This document shows positions 35,036-42,795 of a stretch of 64,000 nucleotides of DNA, in pieces. The DNA comes from Sphingobacterium psychroaquaticum (GTDB lineage Bacteria > Bacteroidota > Bacteroidia > Sphingobacteriales > Sphingobacteriaceae). Each line of letters opens with the position of its first letter. The first letter of the stretch is position 1. The translations under genes and the position numbers were made by a program. The notes below the pieces were generated by a model. That model did no database searches. It saw only the letters and a list, made by a program, of their open reading frames with translations, and was not told the DNA's origin. The stretch lies in assembly GCF_900177625.1 (NCBI RefSeq), contig NZ_FXAU01000007.1, positions 124,729 through 188,728 on the forward strand. Reading direction: 5' to 3'.

Positions 35036-35800
35036 ATGGATATCATGAATATATCTTTAAAATTATTTTGCGCGATGGTGTTGCTGTGGACTTCTGCAAC
35101 AAAGGCATTGCAGGCGCAGCCCGCACATAGCTTTACATTTGGCGAGGGATTGTCGTTCGATGATTTATTAGCGGGTAAGCACAAGGGGAGTGCGTTGCGG
35201 TGGATTGATGTGAATACATCGGATACGAGTTGGTACAAGGAAAAGGATAAGTTGGTCGGTAAAGGGTGGCCGATTGGTGTGGTACGCTCGGAGAAGATGT
35301 ATCAGAACTTTATTCTGGAGGTGGAATGGCGTCATATGGAAAAGGGAGGGAATTCGGGTATTTTTGTGTGGTGCGACGCACAGCCGGAAGCGCATAACAG
35401 GTTACCTAGCGGGGTAGAGGTGCAGATGTTGGAGCTGGATTGGGTGAATCAACATAAGGTGAATGGGCAGGAACCGCCTATTGCGTATGTGCATGGTGAG
35501 CTTTTTGGGGCAGGGAAAACGACGACTACGCCTGATAATCCGCGAGGCGTACGCAGTAAGTCTATTGAGAACCGCTGTTTGGGTGTTGGGGAATGGAATC
35601 GGTATCGGGTGGTTTGTGTGGATGGTACGATTAAGTTGTCTGTTAATGGGAAGTTTGTGAATGGTATCCGCGAATCGTCGAAGCGTAAAGGTTACTTATG
35701 TTTGGAGTCTGAAGGGGCTAAGATAGAATTTCGTAACTTAAAGGTGATTTCGCTGGGGGAGGGGTATATCCTCCCGGAACAGGTTGTTGATGTTTTGTAA
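35036..35800 (+). CDS. Exported DUF1080 protein (3-keto-glycoside hydrolase-like)
   Basis: A 254-residue protein with an N-terminal signal segment (to about residue 28) and a concanavalin-like DUF1080 domain: GWPIGVVRSEKMYQNFILEVEWR, GGNSGIFVW and LPSGVEVQMLEL are typical. Family members have been linked to hydrolysis of 3-keto-disaccharides or glycosides; others only bind sugars. Asp/Glu residues in VEVQMLELD could be catalytic. It overlaps no gene and precedes the amidase by 73 bases. Confidence 0.85.
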   Translation: MDIMNISLKLFCAMVLLWTSATKALQAQPAHSFTFGEGLSFDDLLAGKHKGSALRWIDVNTSDTSWYKEKDKLVGKGWPIGVVRSEKMYQNFILEVEWRHMEKGGNSGIFVWCDAQPEAHNRLPSGVEVQMLELDWVNQHKVNGQEPPIAYVHGELFGAGKTTTTPDNPRGVRSKSIENRCLGVGEWNRYRVVCVDGTIKLSVNGKFVNGIRESSKRKGYLCLESEGAKIEFRNLKVISLGEGYILPEQVVDVL

Positions 35801-35873
35801 CGAGTTTGTTTGCGGTAGTTTTTGTAAACATGCTGAAGTCTGCAATAAAGCTTGTACTTTTGAGAAAACGATT

Positions 35874-36701
35874 ATGATGAAAAGACTATATTATGTATTG
35901 CCCGCTGCGGCTATGTTATTCCTTTCTGCTTGTGGTGGTGGAAAATATGCTGCAACGGAAAAGGTGTATAAGAAGAAAGCGAAAGAATTTTCAGGGGTTT
36001 ATAAGGAGGCACCTGTAACGGGACAATTAGAAAAAATTGCGACTCCGGATAAGGAATGGATCGCATCCATCAATTTCGGTATTCGTAAGCCTAATTATGT
36101 GATGATCCATCATACAGCACAGGATTCTCTCGGTCAAACGGTGAAAACTTTTCACAGTGTAAAGGCAGGTGTTAGTTCGCATTATGTGATTGGTAGAAAT
36201 GGTAAAGTTGTACAGATGGTGAACGATCTGTATCGTGGGCATCATGCAGGGGCTGGCCGTTGGGGTAATGATACGGATTTGAATTCTTCGTCGATTGGTA
36301 TTGAATTGGATAATAACGGAACTACGGATCCATGGCCGGCGGCGCAGGTGGATGCGTTGGTTGCTCTTCTGCAATATTTAAAGGATACGTATAAAATTCC
36401 ACAAGCTAATTTTATTGGACATATGGATTATGCGCCGACACGGAAGAATGATCCGTCACGCTTTCCTTGGAAGGTGTTAGCGGATAAAGGGTTTGGGTAT
36501 TGGTATGATGATTATTTAGAAGCTCCTCCGGTAGGTTTTGATCCGAGGTTGGCGTTGCGCGTTATTGGTTATGATGTGAAGAATCTGGATGCCGCTATTA
36601 AGGCGTTTAAAATTCACTACATCCAGAAGAATACGAATACGGCAACGTTGGAGGAGCAGGATCTGAAGATTTTGTATTCGATTTTTAAGAAGTATTTGTA
36701 A
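35874..36701 (+). CDS. N-acetylmuramoyl-L-alanine amidase lipoprotein
   Basis: The start at 35874 (second Met at 35877) places a lipoprotein signal with LSAC at its lipobox; 30 upstream codons in the same frame lie in the preceding gene and spacer. The 275-residue protein has an Amidase_2/AmpD domain: YVMIHHTAQDS and VSSHYVIGRNGKVVQMV, then GHHAGAG and FIGHMDYAP. The zinc ligands are expected among the His of IHHTAQ and the later His in FIGHMDY. It cleaves the amide between muramic acid and the stem peptide, probably at the outer membrane inner face. A TACTTTTG box ends 11 bases before the ATG. Confidence 0.9.
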   Translation: MMKRLYYVLPAAAMLFLSACGGGKYAATEKVYKKKAKEFSGVYKEAPVTGQLEKIATPDKEWIASINFGIRKPNYVMIHHTAQDSLGQTVKTFHSVKAGVSSHYVIGRNGKVVQMVNDLYRGHHAGAGRWGNDTDLNSSSIGIELDNNGTTDPWPAAQVDALVALLQYLKDTYKIPQANFIGHMDYAPTRKNDPSRFPWKVLADKGFGYWYDDYLEAPPVGFDPRLALRVIGYDVKNLDAAIKAFKIHYIQKNTNTATLEEQDLKILYSIFKKYL

Positions 36702-36712
36702 GAGGGCGGGGG

Positions 36713-36857
36713 CTCCTCAAGCCGGAGTGGCTCTTCTTTTTTTCCCTAAAAAAGAAGCAAAAAATTCGTCGCTAGGAATTTTTGCAGGGATGGCCTGTGC
36801 ATGGGCAAGTTTGTACAGATTGCAAATATTCCTCAGGCGACATAAGGCGGTTAAGGG
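36713..36857. repeat. 145-base direct repeat, copy 1
   Basis: Copy 1 of a pair with an exact offset of 370 bases and about ten mismatches. It contains a CTTCTTTTTT/AAAAAAGAAG hairpin, an AAAAATTC/GAATTTTT hairpin, and a competing long stem GTCGC-GGAAT-TTTGCA (36768-36786) with TGCAAA-ATTCC-GCGAC (36821-36841). No open frame of note. Confidence 0.85.
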
Positions 36858-37082
36858 GAGTCCGAAGCGATAACAAGCAGAAGCTTTTCAAAACGGCCTA
36901 GCGTTCCGACTGCGTCTGTGAATGCCAGACAGAGCGTCAAAAATCATCCTTGTTTGAACGGAGTGAGTTTTGGATGATTTAGCTTTGAATGGCATGAGGT
37001 AGCATAAGGAATGCAGCCTTGATTTTTTGATTACTTTTTTATCAAGAAAAAAGTAAAGATCTACATCGGAATGAACTTACTA
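36858..37082. repeat. Hairpin-rich spacer between the two direct repeats
   Basis: Three inverted repeats are visible: GTCTG/CAGAC near 36913-36930, AAATCATCC/GGATGATTT near 36941-36980, and TTACTTTTTT/AAAAAAGTAA near 37030-37055. The last resembles a terminator. No gene is supported. Confidence 0.6.
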
Positions 37083-37227
37083 CTCCTCAAGCCGGAGTGG
37101 CTCTTCTTTTTTTCTTTAAAAAAGAAGCAAAAAATTCGTCGCTAGGAATTTTTGCAGGGATGGGCGGTGCTTTGGCAAGTTTCTACAGGTTGCAAATATT
37201 CCTCAGGCGACATCAGGCGGTTAAGGG
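37083..37227. repeat. 145-base direct repeat, copy 2
   Basis: Same elements as copy 1; both stems are retained, and differences cluster in the loop between TTTGCAGGGATGG and TGCAAATATTCC. Confidence 0.85.
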
Positions 37228-37289
37228 AGGGGGAGAAGCTTGCTTTGCATAGGTAGGTATCCTAGGCATCTACTCTTTTTCACCTCATG

Positions 37290-37475
37290 CTGGCGCGAGC
37301 CTTTGGCTCGTGTCTCCTTAAACAGCAAATACTGATAAGTCCGAGCTTCAAGCTCGAACCAGCACAGGAAGGCTCCAACTAGCGCATAAGTCCATGCGGC
37401 TTTCATTCTTGCCGCACTCTATGCTGACGCGAGTCTGCCTGCGGTAGGCTTGTCGCTCGGCGTCATGCTGTAGGG
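37290..37475. repeat. GC-rich intergenic repeat (REP-like), copy 2, extended
   Basis: TGGCGCGAGCC/GGCTCGTGTC hairpin at 37290-37313, CGAGCTTCAAGCTCG near 37342, AACTAGCGCATAAG near 37378, TTTCATTCTTGCCGCAC near 37400, GACGCGAGTC near 37426, then CTGCCTGCGGTAGGC and GCTCGGCGTCATGCTG. It mirrors the modules at 30011-30110 and carries additional ones. Confidence 0.75.
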
Positions 37476-37508
37476 GCTACTCTCGTGGTCGCCTTTTTTC
37501 AATATATA

Positions 37509-38822
37509 CTATACCGTTTTTACAAACTTTTCGTCGTAGTTTTCGATATCTACGATGTAGCTGTTCTGAATCAAGAAGTCGAACAAGTGTTGTGCTTCAT
37601 CGGATACAGGCATATTTTTCGTAGTGATAATGGTATTCGTTTTGCGATCTAAATATGGATAGGCGTAAAGCTTAACGTCCTTACTGAACATGCCTGAAAT
37701 ATAAGATAACAACTCGTTTGTATATTGCTCTTTATTGTAGTTGTCCGAGTTGAAGATATTCTTCAAGTTGGATACGTTGGTTGCAATACCGATATGTTGC
37801 GGTTTAAAACTTTTTATGAATTCGGCCAGGTGGTTGTTTCGGCGAAAGTTGGACACCATGATGTTGTTGCCTGTTGAGCACAGGTATTCTGCTCGTTGCG
37901 CAAAATAGTTTAAATCGTCGTCTGTAATAGGTTGCTCTTCGTCTAGGATATTTCCCATTAAAACCTCAATTAGAACAACGGTATTTTCCGGTAACGCACC
38001 TGTATTCTTACGAAACTGATCTACCGCTAAGTTAAAGAGGTCGAAGTTAGGGTTCGATTTTTGGCGATACTTGGTTCTAAGAATAATAATGTTCTTTTTG
38101 TATAAATAATCCTTAATCTGGGCCGCTTTTCCATCGGGTCTAAATATGGCTGCTTTAGCAAACCCTTTTGCGATCAGGTAAAGATTCAGCAAGCGCTCAT
38201 TGGCGCTTTCGAAGACAGGCCCTGATACTTTAACAAGGTCAATTTCTACGGAGCCAACAGATAAGTTGTCGACCAGTGATTCGATCATTACTTGTGGATT
38301 TTCGGCGTAATAATAAGCCGCGAAAATTAAGTTAACACCTAAGATTCCTAGCACTTTAGATTGTAGTCGAGAGTCGCTGTCAAGAAGTCTGACGTGAATG
38401 ACAATTTCATTGATCGGTCCGTCTACTTCATGCTGAAAACGTATTCCAATCCAACCATGAGGCTCATTGGTTTTGGTAAAGTTCAGTGTGGTGACGGTAT
38501 CGGCGAAGGCAAAGAATTTCTTAGAGTCATATTTTTCGGTGTGCAACCGTTCGGTAAGCAAGTTGAACTCGTGTTCCAGCATCTTGGTTAGTCTGGTACG
38601 GCTCACATAGCGGCCGGACTCTTCTTCGCCGTAGATGGCATCGCTGAATGCCATATCGTAGGCAGAGATAGATTTTGCGATTGTTCCAGAGGCAGCTCCA
38701 GCTTCAAAAAAGTTGCGTGCAACTTCCTGTCCGGCCCCAATCTCGGCAAAGGTTCCGTAGATATCGGGGTTTAAATTAATCTTAAGTGCTTTTCTCTTTG
38801 TTTCAAAAATTTCTCTTGCCAT
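37509..38822 (-). CDS. Conserved protein of unknown function, 437 residues
   Basis: The start at 38822 (MAREIFETKRKALKINLNPDIYGTFAEIGAGQEVARNFF) is preferred to one five codons upstream. The N terminus is strikingly conserved-looking (GTFAEIGAGQEVAR then EAGAASGTIAKSISAYDM). The middle has LGVNLIFAAYYY and VDLVKVSGP-like segments, and the C-terminal part has a repeated Asp/Asn-rich pattern. No catalytic motif, signal peptide or membrane helix is seen. I recall similar proteins carrying an adenylyltransferase label; no HxGH motif is present to support that. A TACCTTTG box ends four bases before the ATG, so the mRNA may be leaderless. Confidence 0.75.
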   Translation of the reverse strand: MAREIFETKRKALKINLNPDIYGTFAEIGAGQEVARNFFEAGAASGTIAKSISAYDMAFSDAIYGEEESGRYVSRTRLTKMLEHEFNLLTERLHTEKYDSKKFFAFADTVTTLNFTKTNEPHGWIGIRFQHEVDGPINEIVIHVRLLDSDSRLQSKVLGILGVNLIFAAYYYAENPQVMIESLVDNLSVGSVEIDLVKVSGPVFESANERLLNLYLIAKGFAKAAIFRPDGKAAQIKDYLYKKNIIILRTKYRQKSNPNFDLFNLAVDQFRKNTGALPENTVVLIEVLMGNILDEEQPITDDDLNYFAQRAEYLCSTGNNIMVSNFRRNNHLAEFIKSFKPQHIGIATNVSNLKNIFNSDNYNKEQYTNELLSYISGMFSKDVKLYAYPYLDRKTNTIITTKNMPVSDEAQHLFDFLIQNSYIVDIENYDEKFVKTV

Positions 38823-38826
38823 ACGG

Positions 38827-38834
38827 CAAAGGTA
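38827..38834 (-). promoter_or_regulatory. -7 box of the 437-residue unknown gene, abutting the start codon
   Basis: TACCTTTG on the minus strand, four bases from the ATG. Confidence 0.45.
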
Positions 38835-38890
38835 CAAAAAACAGTAGTAAAATTCGGGTTTGGGTACTTTTTAGGGAATAAAGTTGGGAG

Positions 38891-39433
38891 CTACAGCGCA
38901 CCCAACTTTATTAATGCATAAAACAAAGCCGAGGTATGTAAGGCTTGTCCAATTTTATTATCTAGCACAAATTGCTTGGCTTCATCTATTGTCATTTCTA
39001 ACACTTCGATATCCTCAGAACTATCTAGCTCTTGTTCCTGAACTTTACGTCCATTTTTGAGGAGGTACGTAGAAGTGATATTTCCACTCGTCGCAGGGTT
39101 CGCATAGAGTTCTGCAATCTTTTCGATGGTGTCAAAGGCGTAGCCTGTTTCCTCTAACATCTCACGTCGTGCCGCATCTGCGGGATCTTCCCCTGCTTCC
39201 ACCACGCCTGCTGGAAGTTCAATAAGAACCTGTTCGGCTCCATGACGGTATTGCTTTACGAAGAGAATTGTGCCCTTTTCGGTAATCCCTATCATGTTGA
39301 CCCAGCTCGGGTACTCCATTACGTAATATTCTTCTTTGATATTGCCATTCGGCATACGTAGTTTATCCACACGCAGGGTTGCCCATGGGCGTTGTACGAG
39401 GTACTTTGAGTCTAGAACTTGCCACTTCTCCAT
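38891..39433 (-). CDS. Nudix hydrolase, ADP-ribose pyrophosphatase type
   Basis: A 180-residue Nudix enzyme with a perfect Nudix box, GVVEAGEDPADAARREMLEETGY (Gx5Ex7REUxEExGU), at about residues 75-97. The N-terminal strand region and PSWVNMIGIT fit the ADP-ribose/NDP-sugar pyrophosphatase branch. It hydrolyses a nucleoside diphosphate linked to a moiety X, probably ADP-ribose. It follows the phosphohexomutase gene by 6 bases, so the two are probably one operon. Confidence 0.88.
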   Translation of the reverse strand: MEKWQVLDSKYLVQRPWATLRVDKLRMPNGNIKEEYYVMEYPSWVNMIGITEKGTILFVKQYRHGAEQVLIELPAGVVEAGEDPADAARREMLEETGYAFDTIEKIAELYANPATSGNITSTYLLKNGRKVQEQELDSSEDIEVLEMTIDEAKQFVLDNKIGQALHTSALFYALIKLGAL

Positions 39434-39439
39434 GGAAAA

Positions 39440-41176
39440 TTATTTTACGATATCAGCCATTATATTTTTCACCTTTTCCTCCAATTTCGCCGAAACAACG
39501 TCGTAATCTGCTTTGTCTTTTAGTTGTTCCTTAACCGAACAATAGAATTTTATTTTCGGCTCCGTACCGGAAGGACGGGCAGAGATAACATCGCCGTCAA
39601 CCGTGATAAACTGCAATACATCCGATTTAGGGAGGTCAATAGGTGTGATAGCACTTGTCGCCAGTATGTGACTTTGTTTTCTTTCGTAATCACGGATTTC
39701 TTTGACCGCAATTCCGCCTAACTGCTTTGGTGGGTTTTCGCGTAATGTTTGCATCATCTGTTGAATCTCTTCTGCACCAGCTTTTCCTTTTTTCGTCAAC
39801 GAGATAAGCTTTTCTTGGTAGAAGCCATGTTCTACATAGATATCTTGCAATACTTCGAACAACGATTTACCTTGTGCACAGTAGAAAGCGGTCATCTCCG
39901 CCATAAAAGCACAAGCATTAACGGCATCTTTATCTCGAACGAGGTCGCCCACTAAAAAGCCATAGCTCTCTTCACCACCTACAAGATAATTTTCGGTGCG
40001 TTCACGCGCGGTCATCACTTCTCCGATAAATTTAAACCCCGTTAGCGTTTCATAGCTTTTAACCCCAAAGGCTGCGGAGATATCGGTCATCAGGTTGGAC
40101 GTTACGATCGTTTTTACGATGTAGTCGTTATCTTTTAGCTCATTCTTTGCTTTTTTAGAAGAGAGTACATAGTGAATCAGGAGGCTCCCGATTTGATTCC
40201 CGTTTAGTAGTTGGAAATCACCATTCGTATTTTTTACAGCAAGGCCAACGCGGTCGGCATCTGGATCTGTTGCCATCACGATATCTGCATCCAAACGTTG
40301 CCCTTCTTGCATTGCCATGCTCATGGCATCTTCTTCTTCGGGATTCGGGTAGACTACGGTTGGGAAGTTTCCATTCGGTTCAGCCTGCGCTTCAACAATA
40401 GTTATATTTTCGAATCCCCATGCTTGGAGCATTTTCGGGACAATCGTGATCCCTGTGCCGTGAATCGGTGAATATACAATCTTAAGGTCTTTTTGTTGCG
40501 CTACTAAAGCAGGATTGATGCTCAATGCTTTATTTGCATTGATGTATAGGTCGTCAAAATCTTCCTTTACAAGCTGTATGTAGTTTTCGTCGCGTGTAAA
40601 CTTAATCGCGCTCACGGATTCAATCGCATTCACTTCTTCGATTACTTGCTTATCATGTGGGGCGACGAGCTGACCGCCGTCATTCCAGTAGGCTTTATAA
40701 CCGTTGTATTCTTTCGGGTTATGCGATGCCGTAAGCATAACTCCGCCTTGGCAACCGAAATGACGTACCGCATACGATAATACGGGCGTTGGCCGAAGCT
40801 CCTCAAAGAGATACACCAAAATTCCATTGGCAGAGAATACATCTGCTACAAGATGTCCCAGTGTTTGGGAATTGTTTCGGCTGTCGTAAGATACTGCCAC
40901 TTTAAGGACGGTATTTGGAAACTGTTTCTTTAAGTAATTAGCAAGCCCTTGTGTGGCTTTACCAATGGTATATTTATTGATTCTATTGGATCCAACGCCC
41001 ATAATACCACGAAGACCGCCAGTTCCAAATTCCAATTCTTTATAGAAGGAGTCAATTAGTTCAGTTTCTTCGTTGTTATCGATAAGTTGTTGCACTAGTG
41101 CGGTGGTCTTGCTATCATATTCTGGACTCAACCACTGTTGGATACGGGCTTGTGTAGCCTGATCAATATTACTCAT
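39440..41176 (-). CDS. Phosphohexomutase (phosphoglucomutase/phosphomannomutase)
   Basis: The start at 41176 (MSNIDQATQARIQQWL) gives 578 residues, the length of the PgcA/PGM2-like branch; 20 more upstream codons are unlikely. The N-terminal ELEFGTGGLRGIMGVGSNRIN, the phosphoserine loop TASHNPKEYNGYK with the catalytic Ser, the metal loop DPDADRVG, and GGEESYGF sugar loop are all present, and a phosphate-binding RPSGTEPKIKFY is near the C terminus. It interconverts 1- and 6-phospho sugars for glycogen, polysaccharide or nucleotide-sugar supply. Confidence 0.94.
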   Translation of the reverse strand: MSNIDQATQARIQQWLSPEYDSKTTALVQQLIDNNEETELIDSFYKELEFGTGGLRGIMGVGSNRINKYTIGKATQGLANYLKKQFPNTVLKVAVSYDSRNNSQTLGHLVADVFSANGILVYLFEELRPTPVLSYAVRHFGCQGGVMLTASHNPKEYNGYKAYWNDGGQLVAPHDKQVIEEVNAIESVSAIKFTRDENYIQLVKEDFDDLYINANKALSINPALVAQQKDLKIVYSPIHGTGITIVPKMLQAWGFENITIVEAQAEPNGNFPTVVYPNPEEEDAMSMAMQEGQRLDADIVMATDPDADRVGLAVKNTNGDFQLLNGNQIGSLLIHYVLSSKKAKNELKDNDYIVKTIVTSNLMTDISAAFGVKSYETLTGFKFIGEVMTARERTENYLVGGEESYGFLVGDLVRDKDAVNACAFMAEMTAFYCAQGKSLFEVLQDIYVEHGFYQEKLISLTKKGKAGAEEIQQMMQTLRENPPKQLGGIAVKEIRDYERKQSHILATSAITPIDLPKSDVLQFITVDGDVISARPSGTEPKIKFYCSVKEQLKDKADYDVVSAKLEEKVKNIMADIVK

Positions 41177-41254
41177 AATGTTTAATTTTGCTCGCTTAAA
41201 CATAGTTAAAAAAGCTTTTACAAACAATAGGAGCACGAAGAAAGCGTGAAAATA

Positions 41255-41887
41255 TTAGGCGTCACACCAGCCATAGGCTCTATCCAAGACTGTTACATAC
41301 CATGTGCCATTGTATTTTTTTATATGAAAAATGAGATTGTCTCCGCCAGTTAATACTACACGGTAGCTATCTTTTTCTATCGCTTTGATTTGTTGAGTTT
41401 CTTGTGCGGTAACCGGTTCAAATTCTTTCTTGAAATCTAAGATTTGAGAGAGCTCGCGGGGTGTGGTGGTGCTATCACAGAAGAAACCCTGTTTGGTCCA
41501 TTTATCTTTCGAACAGTCGAATTCTGGAAGTTTTTGAAAGGATAATACGTAGTTGTTTTCAAAGGTCCCGTAGAAAAAGTGTTCCGGTACAGGTTTCTTA
41601 AAGTCTAAGCTTTTGACATGTTCATAGGTGTCGGCTACACCGGGTCTAAAAATAATATAGAGACCGAGATCCGGATGAATCAGTGCATTTGCTTTTTCAT
41701 TATCCTGACTGAGATAGGCGCGCGTAAAGCGTGTGATTACTTCTTCAGCAGAGAGACTGTCCTGCGTTGGCGTCACCGCTACTGTTGTTGTGGTATCTTT
41801 AGTTTCCTCGGTTTTCTTTTGGGAACGCCCGCAGGAAGCGATAATGAGAAGGAGGATTGTCCCAAGGAATAAGCTGTTTGTTTTCAT
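41255..41887 (-). CDS. Predicted lipoprotein, unknown function
   Basis: A 210-residue protein with a lipoprotein signal (IASC lipobox near residue 19), then a Lys/Thr/Glu linker and a mixed alpha/beta domain. The central segment NALIHPDLGLYIIFRPGV and the C-terminal WYVTVLDRAYGWCDA look conserved. No family is recognised. It lies 24 bases downstream of the dienoyl-CoA reductase gene and may be co-transcribed by read-through rather than functionally linked. Confidence 0.7.
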   Translation of the reverse strand: MKTNSLFLGTILLLIIASCGRSQKKTEETKDTTTTVAVTPTQDSLSAEEVITRFTRAYLSQDNEKANALIHPDLGLYIIFRPGVADTYEHVKSLDFKKPVPEHFFYGTFENNYVLSFQKLPEFDCSKDKWTKQGFFCDSTTTPRELSQILDFKKEFEPVTAQETQQIKAIEKDSYRVVLTGGDNLIFHIKKYNGTWYVTVLDRAYGWCDA

Positions 41888-41911
41888 TTGGTCTATTGTC
41901 GTAAGCTCTTG

Positions 41912-42793
41912 TTATTTTTTGTTAGCCTTATTGCTGGTGCGTATATTTTCTTCGATTGTGTCCCACATAGTCGAAGGGATCGCTTCCAGTCCGCTAAATT
42001 CACCTGCACCCTGTAACCATTCCCCGCCGTCGATTGTCACAATTTCACCATTGATGAATTGTGCGTAGTCTGAAATAAGGAATGCCGCTAAGTTAGCAAG
42101 TTCTTGGTGATCGCCAACACGCTTTAAAGGAACTCTGTTCTTAAAATCAAATTTTTCCATGAGATCGCCAGGTAGGAGTCTTTCCCATGCCCCTTTTGTT
42201 GGGAAAGGGCCAGGAGCAATTGCATTGTGACGGATGCCATATTTTCCCCATTCTACGGCGAGTGATTTGGTGAGGGTGGCGACGCCTGCTTTGGCAACGG
42301 CCGAAGGCACGACAAAGCCTGAGCCTGTAAAAGCGTAGGTCGTGACGATATTCAAGACCGAAGCCCGTTGTTTTTTGGCGATCCAATTCTTGCCGAAAGC
42401 CAGTGTGCAGTTGACGGTGCCCTTGAGGACAATATCAATGATGGTAGAGAAAGCATTGGCAGACAGACGTTCCGTTGGTGAGATAAAATTACCGGCGGCA
42501 TTGTTTACCAAGATATCTACTTGTCCAAACTTCTCTTCGGCGGCTTGTAACATTTTTTGTATATCGTCTTCATTACGGACGTCACAAGCAACGGGTAATA
42601 CCGGATTTCCAGTTTGTTTTGATATTTCGGCAGCGGTTCCCGTTAAGACATCGAGTTTCCGGCTGCTGATAACCAGGTTTGCACCCAGTGATGAGAAGTA
42701 TGTTGACATGGCCTTGCCTAATCCGGTTCCGCCCCCGGTAACGACAATGGTCTTACCCTGTAGGGAATCTGTATGTAATGCTCCTTTTACCAT
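41912..42793 (-). CDS. 2,4-dienoyl-CoA reductase-like SDR (DECR1 type)
   Basis: A 293-residue short-chain dehydrogenase. TGGGTGLGKAM near residues 19-29 binds NADP, and NNAAGNF near 97-103 is typical. The classical YxxxK is replaced by SAVAK within VTTYAFTGSGFVVPSAVAKAG, the arrangement of mitochondrial DECR1, where an upstream Tyr and the Lys do catalysis. WGKYGIRHNAIAPGP and SDYAQFINGEIVTIDGGEW also match that enzyme from memory. It would reduce 2,4-dienoyl-CoA in breakdown of polyunsaturated fatty acids. It starts 2 bases after the isomerase gene upstream. Confidence 0.85.
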   Translation of the reverse strand: MVKGALHTDSLQGKTIVVTGGGTGLGKAMSTYFSSLGANLVISSRKLDVLTGTAAEISKQTGNPVLPVACDVRNEDDIQKMLQAAEEKFGQVDILVNNAAGNFISPTERLSANAFSTIIDIVLKGTVNCTLAFGKNWIAKKQRASVLNIVTTYAFTGSGFVVPSAVAKAGVATLTKSLAVEWGKYGIRHNAIAPGPFPTKGAWERLLPGDLMEKFDFKNRVPLKRVGDHQELANLAAFLISDYAQFINGEIVTIDGGEWLQGAGEFSGLEAIPSTMWDTIEENIRTSNKANKK

Positions 42794-42795
42794 GG

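Noticed and set aside
35855..35862. Promoter of the amidase as a confirmed feature
   Set aside because: TACTTTTG is a good -7 match, but it leaves only about a 6-base leader and has no -33 element; mentioned in the gene entry only.
37221..37406. 61-codon minus-strand frame inside the repeat cluster
   Set aside because: It lies wholly in repeated, hairpin-rich sequence and has no start signal or family character.
36702..37508. CRISPR array
   Set aside because: Repeats are only two long copies with a 225-base spacer and internal hairpins; there are no short regular repeats or cas genes.
37509..38822. Nicotinate-nucleotide adenylyltransferase annotation for the 437-residue protein
   Set aside because: No HxGH or ISSTxxR motif is present, and the length is twice that of NadD.
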